From Devosia sp. (lineage in GTDB: Bacteria; Pseudomonadota; Alphaproteobacteria; Rhizobiales; Devosiaceae): a DNA stretch of 64,000 nt. Position numbers and translations under genes: made by a program. The stretch's first letter is position 1. Every line of letters starts with the position of its first letter. Shown here in pieces: positions 35,644 to 44,959 of this stretch. A model generated the notes under the pieces. It worked only from the letters and a program-made list of their open reading frames with translations. It was not told the origin of the DNA and ran no database searches. Where the stretch lies: contig CP051235.1 in the NCBI GenBank assembly GCA_017794705.1, positions 3,063,001 to 3,127,000 on the forward strand. Reading direction: 5' to 3'.

Positions 35644-36474
35644 TCAGTCGGGCAAAAAGGCGCGCGCCACATCTGTTGAATAGCCAAACCTTTCAAAATC
35701 AAGCGCGTAAAGCGCCTTGATCCGGTCGGCGACGGCTGGCGTCATTGTGGATTCAAATGCCGCGCGGTTCTCCGCCGCGAAGGGCGCGACCCTTCGCATG
35801 TCAGCCGGTCGGTCAAAAAGGCGCTTGGTGATCCGGTCGAGATCGCTGTCGAGCGTTTCCACCTTGCCAATGAAATCAAGCTGGTCGTTGGAGATGTAAA
35901 CAATGTCGGACTGGCGAGCCCAGTGGTAGTTCTTCATGATACCGCCGCTCTCCAGGTAGTCGAGAAAGTCCGATGGTTGTGCCTGAGCATTATTGCCCAT
36001 TTTCTTCCGGACCTGGCGAATGAATTCACCGTTGTTGCTCGGACGTTGAACGGCGCGAAATACTGACACGAAGCGGGTGAAGGGATTCCGTACGACGGCA
36101 AATCGGAAAAACCTCTCTAGGTGCCTCACATCGTCGGATCGAAGCTGAGAGGGCCAATCAAAGCCTGCGCGGGCTTCTGCCACGTCTGTCATCGTGGCCC
36201 CTTCGGCGGGAACGCCGGCACCCTTGCGCCCCTCCATTTCCGCCAGCGTCGCAATGACAGTCGAGTTGGCGGCTTTGGCCACGCGATAATAGATGTATCG
36301 GCCCCTCAGCGAAACAGCCGTCGTGCGGTTGTGGGAGGCAAATCCGAGTGGCGGTGGACCGAACTTCTTGTAGTACGGGGTGCTTCGGACCAAGACTCCT
36401 TCCAAGGCGCTCCGCGTGTGCAGGATCGGCATCGCTAAACCACGCGGCAGTTTTCTCATTATGCCCAGGCCCAT
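35644..36474 (-). CDS. Carbohydrate sulfotransferase family protein (Sulfotransfer_2 type)
   Basis: A 276-residue sulfotransferase. The PAPS-binding 5' loop appears as YRVAKAANSTVI (about residues 62-73) and the 3'-phosphate site as FRFAVVRNPFTRFVSVFR (about 122-139), the arrangement of the Golgi-type carbohydrate sulfotransferase 2 family. The C-terminal YALDFERFGYS is also typical. It probably transfers sulfate to a sugar of the exopolysaccharide encoded nearby. The ATG at 36474 has a GGGAG site ten bases upstream. It is the last gene of the minus-strand arm of the locus, 45 bases after the first PP-loop gene. Confidence 0.85.
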   Translation of the reverse strand: MGLGIMRKLPRGLAMPILHTRSALEGVLVRSTPYYKKFGPPPLGFASHNRTTAVSLRGRYIYYRVAKAANSTVIATLAEMEGRKGAGVPAEGATMTDVAEARAGFDWPSQLRSDDVRHLERFFRFAVVRNPFTRFVSVFRAVQRPSNNGEFIRQVRKKMGNNAQAQPSDFLDYLESGGIMKNYHWARQSDIVYISNDQLDFIGKVETLDSDLDRITKRLFDRPADMRRVAPFAAENRAAFESTMTPAVADRIKALYALDFERFGYSTDVARAFLPD

Positions 36475-36519
36475 ATCGATGTTGCTCCCAAAGGGTGTTT
36501 CGCACCCATGCAGTAAACA

Positions 36520-37812
36520 TTAGTGATGTCCGGCGCGGATCGCGCGTTCTCTTTTCCGGTTCTTGTAGCCGCGCAACAAGTTCAGGAGTGGCAACGGCAG
36601 CATGGTGCGCGCGGCAATCATCAGCCGGGTTTTCCGCATCGTGCGCGCGTAGTGTGGCTCAAGGTTCAGTTGGGCGAGGAACCCGCACAGGCGTGGAGGG
36701 CAACTCTCGGAGTTTTCAGCCCGTCGCTGGATGTCGGTCCACATGAACACCTGGTCGTCCAGAATGCCCACTTTGTTTTTTTCGAAAGCTGAGGTCACCC
36801 GGTCGATTGCGGTCTCGATGTCTGCGTCAAAACCCCAGTCAGCAGGCGACTCGCCTTCTGCCATAAGTCCCGTCATTGTTCTGAGGCACTTTTCGCAGCG
36901 GCTGCAATTAACCTGGCCGGCCAACGGCCTTGTGCAAACAGCGAGAAATGGCCGCGACCAGCCCGAGGGGCGGTCGTGAACAAGATGGCGAAGCTTTTCT
37001 TGCCGGGACCAGTCAAAGGAATCATGAATCACCCGCGTACCAGGCCATGCGACGTGATCGTCAATTTCCGGGGCTGATCCCCAGGGCGACTGAAAGGTTT
37101 TCGTGTAGGAAGCAGCCAGATAAACCCTGTCTGCGCCATTCGCCCAGGCAATGGGCGCCGCTGTTGCTGAAATACCCGGGCCATGCTGGACGCCAGACCA
37201 CCAACTGATCCGCTCTTTCTGCAGATCTGGCAGATAGAGATTTCTTTGATCGAGGAATGAACCCACGTTTGTCGAGACTACGTGCAAGATCAGGTCCAGC
37301 GAGGCAGCAAATTGCTGCGCGCGCTGGCGGGCATTGACCTTCGCCGCCGCTTCCGTTCGGCTCATTTCCAGCAAGACCAGTTCAGGTTTTTCCTCCAGGT
37401 GGCGCAGAATCGTAGCCACAGAGTCGACGCCGCCACTGTACATGGCGAGAGCGTTGCCCCGACTTTCGGGGTTATCGAGTTCGACGCCCGAAAAACTCAC
37501 GCTGTCATGCCAAGTGGTTTGGGGATAAAGCCGCGCAAACTCGCGGCGGATTTCATCGAGCCCCTGTTGCATGGATTTGCAGCGGAAAGGGACTTCCAGT
37601 TCGAAGCCCCAAGCCCACGCGACTGGCGCAAGGTTAAAGATGGCCGGCAAGAGCAGGAATTCGCGCGGAACCTGCGAAGGGTCAATCTCTGTGTTGCTGT
37701 AGTCAATGAACAGCGGTTCGCGGATCAGACCCCGGTCGTGAAAGCCTTGGGCCGCCTCGTAGGTGACCGTCGCTCCTTTGACGTTCATCGATGCGACCAG
37801 AGGGCGCGCCAT
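36520..37812 (-). CDS. PP-loop ATPase-like protein with QueC-type cysteine cluster (paralogue 1)
   Basis: A 430-residue soluble protein. SGGVDS at residues 126-131 is a PP-loop that in known enzymes binds ATP and adenylates a carboxyl or carbonyl oxygen before amidation or thiolation. Four cysteines at 293, 303, 306 and 309 (C-x9-C-x2-C-x2-C) resemble the zinc site of QueC. Other blocks are NLAPVAWA, SWWSGVQHG, WGSAPEIDDHVAWPGTRV and GESPADWGFDAD. The second copy at 38678-40021 shares all of these. The exact family is unknown to me. Gene order with the TupA-type ligase suggests glycan or precursor modification. It starts at ATG 37812, 21 bases after the ATP-grasp gene stop. Confidence 0.75.
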   Translation of the reverse strand: MARPLVASMNVKGATVTYEAAQGFHDRGLIREPLFIDYSNTEIDPSQVPREFLLLPAIFNLAPVAWAWGFELEVPFRCKSMQQGLDEIRREFARLYPQTTWHDSVSFSGVELDNPESRGNALAMYSGGVDSVATILRHLEEKPELVLLEMSRTEAAAKVNARQRAQQFAASLDLILHVVSTNVGSFLDQRNLYLPDLQKERISWWSGVQHGPGISATAAPIAWANGADRVYLAASYTKTFQSPWGSAPEIDDHVAWPGTRVIHDSFDWSRQEKLRHLVHDRPSGWSRPFLAVCTRPLAGQVNCSRCEKCLRTMTGLMAEGESPADWGFDADIETAIDRVTSAFEKNKVGILDDQVFMWTDIQRRAENSESCPPRLCGFLAQLNLEPHYARTMRKTRLMIAARTMLPLPLLNLLRGYKNRKRERAIRAGHH

Positions 37813-37833
37813 GGGGTTGTCCGCTTGTTCTCG

Positions 37834-38691
37834 TTATCGCGCAGCCGGCTGCCGGCTGATGCCGTCCATTTTCCAGTGGGCTCCCAGTTTCAGTTCCTCA
37901 TGCAACGGCTCATAGGGTTTGTAGCCCGAGCCGGGAAAGAATGTCATCTCTCCGAACCGGGGACCGTTCCTGGTTTCGTAGAGATCCACTCGGACAAAGT
38001 CGAACCCGTTCCCCAGCGTTTCGGCGGCAGCGATCATCTCGCCGAGAGATTCCGGCGGCTCGAGATTTCCGGCACTCGGGTATTGCCGGGTGATGTTCAG
38101 TAGGTTCCAGTCGCGGTCAAAATAGGAGACCCGATGCTCGCCCCATCGGTCGACGTCGGCCTGGATGGCCCCGACCAGGCCGTCGAAGACGAAGAACTTG
38201 AAGTCCGGTGGTGGCACGCCGTTTTCGCCCACAAAGGGTTCGACAATGATGCCGCGGGACATCTCGGAGTAGGGCCATTTCGAGTAGGGCCAGCGGGTTT
38301 CGTTACACCATGATGAGCAAAGGCGCTCCAGCCTGTCCCAATCCGGTTCGGCCATGTCGACCAGTTCGAACTGGCTGGAGCCGTGGGTGGACTTGATCAT
38401 GTAGGGCGCCACCCAGGTGCGCTGTTCGCTTGGCGGCAGTTCGGGGCCGCTGAACCACGTGGGGATAGTCCAGGATTCGCCGATTGCTTGTGCCACGCGC
38501 TGCTTCACGAGTGCCTTGTCCATGAGCGGGATCATTCGGGGATCCCGTACAAACAAGCGTTTGTGGAGGATTTTCTCGTTGAGCGTCTTCGGATTGTTCA
38601 GATCCGGCCACCTTCCGGCATGCCGCAGATGCTGGATGGACACAGCCAGATGTTCGGGCAGCGCGCGATAAAGTATCTCACTGGCTCTCAA
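37834..38691 (-). CDS. TupA-like ATP-grasp protein
   Basis: An ATP-grasp protein of about 285 residues resembling TupA (teichuronopeptide synthesis). Recognisable parts are GRWPDLNNPKTLNEKILHKRLF (the family opening), IKSTHGSSQFELV, GIIVEPFVG (ATP-grasp Glu region), DFKFFVFDG and the metal-binding block FDFVRVDLYETRNGPRFGEMTF. ATP-grasp enzymes of this group join amino acids or peptides to carboxylates, for instance of polysaccharide uronic acids. The start is uncertain: no ATG is in frame before the core. TTG at 38691, overlapping the upstream gene by 14 bases, gives a family-sized protein; an open frame to 38817 also exists. A 15-bp tandem duplication (WPYSK/WPYSE) lies at 38263-38292. Confidence 0.7.
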   Translation of the reverse strand: MRASEILYRALPEHLAVSIQHLRHAGRWPDLNNPKTLNEKILHKRLFVRDPRMIPLMDKALVKQRVAQAIGESWTIPTWFSGPELPPSEQRTWVAPYMIKSTHGSSQFELVDMAEPDWDRLERLCSSWCNETRWPYSKWPYSEMSRGIIVEPFVGENGVPPPDFKFFVFDGLVGAIQADVDRWGEHRVSYFDRDWNLLNITRQYPSAGNLEPPESLGEMIAAAETLGNGFDFVRVDLYETRNGPRFGEMTFFPGSGYKPYEPLHEELKLGAHWKMDGISRQPAAR

Positions 38692-40021
38692 GTTCTTCGC
38701 CCTTCGCGTTCGTTTGGTTTGAAGGTGTTGCCTTTGAACGATCGGCGCGGCGCAGGTGCCGAAGACGGCGCCAATGGTGAACGCGCCTGAGCCAGTTGAG
38801 GACAAATTCGGGTGCAAGCCTGCGCACCGCTAGCGTCCAGGCTGCCCGTCCTTTTGAAGTGGCGATGACCTGGTCGAGGTCCATATCTGCCAGAAATTCC
38901 TTCAGGCGCGGCGGGCAGTGTCGTGACGGGAGCGCGCTGGCTCGCATTTCCCGCCAAAGTCCGCCGTAGAGAATTTCGATGCTGCCGGTTTCAAATGCCG
39001 TAATGGTTCGGTTGATTGCTGTTGCCGTATCGGCGTCGAAACCCCATTCGTCCGGTGACTCTCCTTCCACCATCAGCCCGACCATGGTGCGAAGGCACTT
39101 GCTGCAATGCCCGCAGTTGACACGGCCGGCAAGCGGACGGGTGCACACCGCCAACTTGGGGGTGAACTGTTTCAACGGCCGGTCGTGTACGATCGAGGCA
39201 AGCTTTTTCTGCCGGCCCCAATCAAAGGAATCGTGCACGACACGCGTTCCTGGCCAGACGACGTGATTGTCGATTTCGGGAGCCGAGCCCCAGGGCGCCT
39301 GATTGTCCTTTGTGAAAGTTGCGGAGATCAGCACCCTTGCCGTGCTAGACTGCCAGGCCAGCGGCACCGTTGACCCCACGAGACCCATGCCGTGCTGCAC
39401 GCCGGCCCACCAGCTGCGCCGCATCGCCCTGAGGTCGGGCAGATTTAGCCTACTGGCGTTCAGGAACGAGGTCATGTTGGTCGAGATGATATTGAGCTCG
39501 AGGTCGTGCGCGCGGGCGAACTCGCGGGCGTTCGCGGTGACCTTCTGCATGGATTCCGGTGGTGCGTCGCTCATCGCCAGCATCGCAAGTGCCGGCTTTT
39601 CGCGGAAGTGCCGGAGTACAGTCGCCGTTGAGTCGACGCCACCGCTAAAAAGGACCATCGAGGCATCTTTGCTATGCGGCGCCGGCAGTTGGTCGCCTTC
39701 GAAGTGAAGGCGGCCGGACCATTGTGTCCGGGGATAAATGCGGGCGAATTCGCGCCGGACTGTTTCGAGGCCTTGTTCCAGTGGCGGAAATCTGAACGGC
39801 ACGGAGACCTCGATGCCGTTGGCCCAGGCCACGGGCGCGAGGTTCAAAAGAGCTGGCAGGTTGAGAATTGCGGGGGGAATCGTGCCCGGGTCCACGGCGC
39901 AATCCGCGTAGTCGAGATAAAAGGGCGCGCGAACCAGGCCGCGCCGGGCGAATTCAGCGCATGGCGAATAAGTGACGCGCGACCCCTCGATCGCGGTGTT
40001 TTCCAGTATCGGATGCAGCAA
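38678..40021 (-). CDS. PP-loop ATPase-like protein with QueC-type cysteine cluster (paralogue 2)
   Basis: A 447-residue paralogue of the 36520-37812 product. Starting at TTG 40021, SGGVDS falls at residues 126-131 and the four cysteines at 293, 303, 306 and 309, the same positions as in the paralogue, so the two align without gaps from the N-terminus through the cysteine cluster. This TTG also has a GAGGA ribosome site four bases upstream (40026-40030). An open frame to 40084 lacks such support. Shared blocks are NLAPVAWANG, SWWAGVQHG, WGSAPEIDNHVVWPGTRV and GESPDEWGFDAD. The C-terminal 60 residues are basic and differ. It is the first gene of the minus-strand arm, divergent from the UDP-glucose dehydrogenase gene. 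Confidence 0.75.
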   Translation of the reverse strand: MLHPILENTAIEGSRVTYSPCAEFARRGLVRAPFYLDYADCAVDPGTIPPAILNLPALLNLAPVAWANGIEVSVPFRFPPLEQGLETVRREFARIYPRTQWSGRLHFEGDQLPAPHSKDASMVLFSGGVDSTATVLRHFREKPALAMLAMSDAPPESMQKVTANAREFARAHDLELNIISTNMTSFLNASRLNLPDLRAMRRSWWAGVQHGMGLVGSTVPLAWQSSTARVLISATFTKDNQAPWGSAPEIDNHVVWPGTRVVHDSFDWGRQKKLASIVHDRPLKQFTPKLAVCTRPLAGRVNCGHCSKCLRTMVGLMVEGESPDEWGFDADTATAINRTITAFETGSIEILYGGLWREMRASALPSRHCPPRLKEFLADMDLDQVIATSKGRAAWTLAVRRLAPEFVLNWLRRVHHWRRLRHLRRADRSKATPSNQTNAKGEELESQ

Positions 40022-40204
40022 AACGTCCTCAAATACACACTGCGGTTGCTGCTCTGCCTCTGGCAGCGCGGTTATTTTAAGCAAATAGTTCAGTATCGTA
40101 CAGGCAAAAGCGGCACTGGATTATCAGCGGGTTCCCGAACGTGGAAGACAAGCCCCCGGTTCGTCTGCGCATCAGCGGGAAAAGCGCAGTTCTCGGCGGG
40201 TAAA

Positions 40205-40233
40205 TTGACACATTCCTGTGATCACCGTACGCC
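40205..40233 (+). promoter_or_regulatory. Possible promoter of the UDP-glucose dehydrogenase gene
   Basis: A perfect -35 TTGACA at 40205-40210 is followed after 17 bases by a poor -10 (TACGCC). A GTGATCAC palindrome sits in the spacer and could be an activator site. The TTG start of the gene lies 35 bases downstream. Confidence 0.4.
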
Positions 40234-40267
40234 ATAGGCCGCTTCATTCTGAAATCGGAAAGCCGCA

Positions 40268-41638
40268 TTGAAAGTCACGATCTTTGGTTCCGGCTATGTC
40301 GGACTTGTGCAGGGGGCGGTGTTAGCCGAGGCGGGCAATGATGTTGTCTGCGTCGACGTCGATGAAGCCCGGGTCGCGCGGCTTCAGCGCGGCGAGGTGC
40401 CGATATTTGAACCGGGGCTCGAATCGCTGTTGCGGGACAACATGCGCCTTGACCGGCTGTGCTTCACCACCGATGCGGCTGTTGGCGTCAATCACGCTGA
40501 ACTGCAGTTCATCGCGGTCGGCACGCCACCCGATGAGGATGGCTCAGCGGACCTGCGCCATGTGCTGACGGTGGCGCGCACAATTGGCAACCACATGCAA
40601 AAACCAAGGACGATTGTGGCGAAATCTACCGTGCCGGTGGGCACTTGCGATGAAATTACCCGCACCGTTGGGCAGGTGCTCAAGGACCGGGGGCGGGATG
40701 ACCTGCGTTTCAGCGTCGTCTCCAACCCCGAATTCCTCAAGGAAGGATCGGCGGTGTCCGACTGTCGGCGTCCGGACCGGATCATCCTTGGGGTTTCAGA
40801 CGAGCACGCGGAAGACCTGCTAAGAGAGCTTTATGCTCCGTTCAACCGAAATCATGAAAAGATCATTGTAATGGGCGTGCGAAGCGCCGAGATGACCAAA
40901 TATGCCGCCAACGCCATGCTGGCGACCAAGATCAGCTTCATGAATGAAATTGCCAATCTCGCCGAACGTCTGGGGGCTGATATCGAGGATGTGCGCCAGG
41001 GCATCGGTTCCGATCCCCGCATCGGCTATCATTTCATCTATCCGGGCGCAGGATTCGGGGGTTCTTGCTTCCCAAAGGACGTAAAGGCGCTGGAGCGCAC
41101 AGCGGCAAGCGTGGGATACGAGGCGGCGTTGATATCCGCAGTTGAACAGGTCAATGCGCGACAAAAACAGGTACTGTTCGACAAGATTGCCACGCATTAC
41201 GGCGGCGCAAACGAACTGAAGGGCCGAAAATTCGCACTGTGGGGGCTTTCGTTCAAGCCGAACACCGACGACATCCGCGAGGCACCGTCCCGCGTGCTGA
41301 TGGAAGCGTTGTGGGCGGCCGGGGCAAGCGTGACGGCCTTCGATCCGGTTGCCGGTCCCGAGGTCGGGCGTCTGTATGGCCGGCGGCCCGACCTGGTGCT
41401 TGCAGAAAACAAGTATGATTGCCTCAACGGCGCAGACGCGCTGGCGATCTGCACCGAATGGCAGGAATTCCGTTCCCCCGACTTTGCAGAAATGGCAGAA
41501 AGACTGAAGCAGCCGGTGCTTTTCGACGGGCGCAACATGTTCCTGCCCAAACGCATGTTAGGCCAAGGCTGGACCTACCATTCGATTGGACGTGGCGCGG
41601 CTGTGTCCAAAACGCAGGAAAGCCTGAGGCTGGCGTGA
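40268..41638 (+). CDS. ugd: UDP-glucose 6-dehydrogenase
   Basis: A 456-residue UDP-glucose/GDP-mannose dehydrogenase. The NAD site [14 protein letters not shown] is at residues 3-16; catalytic blocks are [26 protein letters not shown] and [16 protein letters not shown] with the nucleophile Cys near 267. The C-terminal [20 protein letters not shown] binds UDP. It makes UDP-glucuronate for the exopolysaccharide. GDP-mannose dehydrogenase is possible but the partner epimerase supports UDP-glucuronate. Translation begins at TTG 40268, as the conserved N-terminus demands. Its stop overlaps the next start (GTGA). Confidence 0.9.
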   Translation: MKVTIFGSGYVGLVQGAVLAEAGNDVVCVDVDEARVARLQRGEVPIFEPGLESLLRDNMRLDRLCFTTDAAVGVNHAELQFIAVGTPPDEDGSADLRHVLTVARTIGNHMQKPRTIVAKSTVPVGTCDEITRTVGQVLKDRGRDDLRFSVVSNPEFLKEGSAVSDCRRPDRIILGVSDEHAEDLLRELYAPFNRNHEKIIVMGVRSAEMTKYAANAMLATKISFMNEIANLAERLGADIEDVRQGIGSDPRIGYHFIYPGAGFGGSCFPKDVKALERTAASVGYEAALISAVEQVNARQKQVLFDKIATHYGGANELKGRKFALWGLSFKPNTDDIREAPSRVLMEALWAAGASVTAFDPVAGPEVGRLYGRRPDLVLAENKYDCLNGADALAICTEWQEFRSPDFAEMAERLKQPVLFDGRNMFLPKRMLGQGWTYHSIGRGAAVSKTQESLRLA

Positions 41639-42666
41639 AGGTACTGGTTACCGGCAATGCCGGCTTCATTGGCTTTCACGTTGCGCGTCGCCTGATCGAG
41701 CGGGGTGACAGCGTCGTCGGGTTTGATGTCGTCAACGACTACTACGATTTGGCCCTGAAGGAGGCGCGGCTTGCGGAACTCGATAACGCCGCATCCCGAA
41801 TTGGTGCCGACTACAAGTTTGTGCGGGCGGATCTGGCCGATTTTGCTGCCGTGCAGGATGTCTTTGCGAAGCACGGAATCAATCGTGTCATTCATCTTGC
41901 GGCGCAAGCCGGGGTGCGGCACAGCATCGAAAACCCGCATTCTTACGCACATTCGAATCTCGCGGGGTTCACGAATGTCCTGGAAGCCTGCCGACATGCC
42001 AGCGTGGAGCACCTGACCTTTGCTTCCACTTCCAGTGTCTATGGCGCCAATTCGACGGTACCCTATTCCGAACACCACAGTGCCGACCACCCGCTGCAAT
42101 TCTACGCAGCGACCAAGCGGGCCAACGAGTTGATGGCGCATTCCTATGCACACCTTTTCGACCTGCCGGTGACCGGGCTGAGGTTTTTTACCGTCTATGG
42201 ACCTTGGGGCCGACCGGACATGGCGCTTTTCACGTTCACCAGGAACATCCTGGCCGGCGAGCCCATCGACCTCTTCAATCACGGCCAACACACGCGAGAC
42301 TTCACCTACATTGATGACATCGTTGAGGGAGTTGTCCGCACCTCAGATACTCCGGCGGCCCCCGATCCGCATTGGGCGTCCGCTCATCCCGATCCGGCAA
42401 GTTCGAATGCGCCGTTTCGAATCTACAATATCGGCAATTCAGAAAAGGTGAGGCTGTCAGAATATGTCGCTGAACTCGAAAAGGCTCTGGGCTGCACCGC
42501 AAAACAGAATCTGATCCCGATGCAAGCCGGAGATGTGCTGGATACATGGGCGGATACGACCGAGCTGCAGCGCGCAATCGGCTATCGGCCGGCAACGCCT
42601 GTGCGAGAAGGTATTCGTAAGTTCGTCGATTGGTATCTGGACTATCACCCCAACGAACCTCAGTAG
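41635..42666 (+). CDS. NAD-dependent epimerase, probable UDP-glucuronate 4-epimerase
   Basis: A 343-residue extended short-chain dehydrogenase/reductase. The NAD motif [11 protein letters not shown] is at residues 5-15, the SSVYG block near 135, the catalytic YAATKRANE (Tyr about 157) and [15 protein letters not shown] follow. This last block is the signature of UDP-glucuronate 4-epimerases (LpsL type), which make UDP-galacturonate. The GTG at 41635 overlaps the dehydrogenase stop, and an open frame 72 codons upstream lies inside that gene and is discounted. Together with the upstream enzyme it converts UDP-glucose to UDP-galacturonate. Confidence 0.87.
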   Translation: MKVLVTGNAGFIGFHVARRLIERGDSVVGFDVVNDYYDLALKEARLAELDNAASRIGADYKFVRADLADFAAVQDVFAKHGINRVIHLAAQAGVRHSIENPHSYAHSNLAGFTNVLEACRHASVEHLTFASTSSVYGANSTVPYSEHHSADHPLQFYAATKRANELMAHSYAHLFDLPVTGLRFFTVYGPWGRPDMALFTFTRNILAGEPIDLFNHGQHTRDFTYIDDIVEGVVRTSDTPAAPDPHWASAHPDPASSNAPFRIYNIGNSEKVRLSEYVAELEKALGCTAKQNLIPMQAGDVLDTWADTTELQRAIGYRPATPVREGIRKFVDWYLDYHPNEPQ

Positions 42667-42676
42667 GATATAACGT

Positions 42677-43756
42677 GTGCTCGCAATGGTGAAAATCGCC
42701 GTGCATGGCTCCTACTTCGGTTACAATTTCGGCGACACGCTGCTTTGCCGGATATTCAACACGTGGATCAAGCAATCGGGCCCGGAGGTGCGCACAGTGC
42801 TGCCCCTCGCGAACGCCCGAAATCAGCTTGCAATCGCGGCCGACGAGCGCGGTTTGGCTGCTTCGTTGAGTGCCGACGGTTTCGTCTTTGGCGGTGGCGG
42901 ATATTTCTCCGAGGCTGTGAATGGCGGCTTCAAATGGACGGCACGCGCGTGGATGCGGCATTTGATGTTGGCGAGGGCCGTCAGAATGGCGGGGAAACCC
43001 CTTGTGGTGCTCGGGGTTGGGGTTGGACCGGTTTCAAATGCGCTACTGCGCCAGGAAATCGTCGATCTTCTTGACTACGCGGAGGAAGTGTTCGTTCGCG
43101 ATGAGGAATCCGCATCGGCGCTGCGCGACTGGGGATTGAAACGCGATGTTCGCGTTTTCCCGGATGCTGTTGCCGTCACGGACCTGAAAGAGATGTTTTC
43201 AATCCGGAATGCGAAAAAAGCCGAGCCCCTCGGTCGGCTCGTCCTTCATACATCGGGCCACCCTTCGGAAACTGAACTTGGAGCCCTGCGGCAGGTTTGC
43301 GCGTGGGCACAAGCGCAACGTGACGTCGAAATCACGTTGGCCACCGACGGAATGGCACGGCGGCATTCAATTGACTGGCCGGAGAAAGTGGCAGCAGATC
43401 ACCCGCAGTTGCGTATGAAGATCAGAAAGTATGACGGGGACGTTGCCGCCTTGGTCGAGTTTCTTTCGAATGCCGACGGGATCGTGACGACGAAACTTCA
43501 CGTCGGCATCGTCGGCACAAACCTGGGGGTTCCGGTCATTTCAGTTCCCCATCACGGCAAGACAGCACGATTTTACCGGCAGGCAGGTCTGCCGGAGCGT
43601 GTCGTGGAACAGAGCCTCCCGGGTTGGGAAGCCACGCTGGGTGCGCTGCTTGACCAATGGAGATCCGGTGACATGTCGCAGGTCAAGCGCCGCCTTTCCG
43701 AAAACCCGTATGTTCCAGTCCTCGAAGAATTTGTGGCGCGCAGGTCGGGCATTTGA
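42677..43756 (+). CDS. Polysaccharide pyruvyl transferase family protein
   Basis: A 359-residue protein of the CsaB/WcaK/EpsO type. Typical segments are GSYFGYNFGDTLL at the N-terminus, VFGGGGYFSEAVNG near 75, LGVGVGPVS near 112, VFVRDEESASALRDWG near 135 and the C-terminal TTKLHVGIVGTNLGVPVISVPHHGK. The family transfers pyruvate from phosphoenolpyruvate as a ketal on sugars of extracellular polysaccharides. A GTG at 42677 has an AGGA site eight bases upstream and is preferred over the ATG at 42686. The stop overlaps the next start. Confidence 0.85.
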   Translation: MLAMVKIAVHGSYFGYNFGDTLLCRIFNTWIKQSGPEVRTVLPLANARNQLAIAADERGLAASLSADGFVFGGGGYFSEAVNGGFKWTARAWMRHLMLARAVRMAGKPLVVLGVGVGPVSNALLRQEIVDLLDYAEEVFVRDEESASALRDWGLKRDVRVFPDAVAVTDLKEMFSIRNAKKAEPLGRLVLHTSGHPSETELGALRQVCAWAQAQRDVEITLATDGMARRHSIDWPEKVAADHPQLRMKIRKYDGDVAALVEFLSNADGIVTTKLHVGIVGTNLGVPVISVPHHGKTARFYRQAGLPERVVEQSLPGWEATLGALLDQWRSGDMSQVKRRLSENPYVPVLEEFVARRSGI

Positions 43757-44928
43757 TGAAGATTGCCTACATATTCCCGGCCTTCCCCGTGCCCACCGAA
43801 GCGTTCGCCGTTTCAGACCTGAACGCACTGGCAGACCTCACCGACGAAGTGCACGTGTTTTCCCTCCGTGGACTGAATGCAAACCGGCGCCGACATCTGC
43901 GCGCGACCACTCTACGGCCGAATATCCGGACAGACTTTGGTTCGTTCCGGCAATCGGCAATGACCTGCATTCGGCATCCTTTCGTCGTGCTTTGGCTGAT
44001 TGCGATGGCACTGCGCACCCTGTCAAAAAACCCGGCCCTTGCCGCGAGTATCGTTCTGGCCACGCCGAGGGTTGTCGCCATTGTCCATAGTCTGGCCGAC
44101 CTTGAGGCAGACGTAGTGCACGCGTTCTGGGGGCGGCATCCCTCGTTGGTGCTTGGGGTCCTGAAGCGATTCTGGCCCGACCGGCACAGGCGCTCCATCT
44201 TCGTGGGCGCCTACGATCTGGTTTCGGACGACGAACTGGTGCGGCTAGGTTTGTTGTCGGCCGACGTTCATTTCACGCACACCCGCGCCAACAGGGACTA
44301 TTTTCGGCAAAGGGGTATTGGCGATGTTCACGTTGTCTGGCGGGGCATTCCCGTTCGCGAGTTGCACCACTCGGAAAGCTTCGAACGCAACACAGTCATT
44401 ACTGCCTCCGCGCTTGATCCAAGAAAGCGTGTAGATCTGGTGATCGATTCCGTCGACAAACTAGTCAAAAATGGCCGTGAGGTTGACCTCGTCATTGCAG
44501 GTGACGGTCCCGACCGGGGGCGCCTGACGCGGCTGGTGCGGGAAAAGGGGATTGAGGAGCGGGTTCGCTTTCTCGGCCATGTTTCCCGCACGGAGCTCTC
44601 GCGACTGATGGCCGACCGCCAGGTGTTCCTGTTCCTGTCCGAGAAGCCGTCGGAACGCCTGCCCAACGTGGTCAAGGAAGCACTGTTTGCTGGCTGCTAC
44701 GTTATGGTTTCGGATACGCCGGGAATTGAAGAACTTGTTTGCAGTGCATTCGGCCGGATTCTTCAAACCCGTGATCCGGCAGAAATAGCCGAAGCAATGG
44801 GGCAAGCCTTTGATGAGCCTGCCCGTCACGCCCAGCGCAGGCGCAAAGCTGCCGGCAGGTGGATGTCCTCGCGCTGGAGTTCCGATGCCGCAATGGCCAG
44901 GTACCTTGACGTCTGGCGGTCCGAGTAG
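43756..44928 (+). CDS. Family 4 glycosyltransferase
   Basis: A 390-residue GT-B enzyme starting at ATG 43756, which overlaps the pyruvyltransferase stop by one base. The N-terminal acceptor domain begins MKIAYIFPAFPVPTEAFAVSD, and the C-terminal donor domain contains VITASALDPRKRVDLVIDSV, LVIAGDGPDRGRL and the GT4 signature EKPSERLPNVVKEALFAGC with the E-x7-E pattern. It adds one sugar, retaining the anomeric configuration, to the lipid-linked repeat unit in the cytoplasm. The donor is unknown. Confidence 0.9.
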   Translation: MKIAYIFPAFPVPTEAFAVSDLNALADLTDEVHVFSLRGLNANRRRHLRATTLRPNIRTDFGSFRQSAMTCIRHPFVVLWLIAMALRTLSKNPALAASIVLATPRVVAIVHSLADLEADVVHAFWGRHPSLVLGVLKRFWPDRHRRSIFVGAYDLVSDDELVRLGLLSADVHFTHTRANRDYFRQRGIGDVHVVWRGIPVRELHHSESFERNTVITASALDPRKRVDLVIDSVDKLVKNGREVDLVIAGDGPDRGRLTRLVREKGIEERVRFLGHVSRTELSRLMADRQVFLFLSEKPSERLPNVVKEALFAGCYVMVSDTPGIEELVCSAFGRILQTRDPAEIAEAMGQAFDEPARHAQRRRKAAGRWMSSRWSSDAAMARYLDVWRSE

Positions 44929-44959
44929 CCAGCCCCGCGGCGCAGGTCGAACGAAACGA

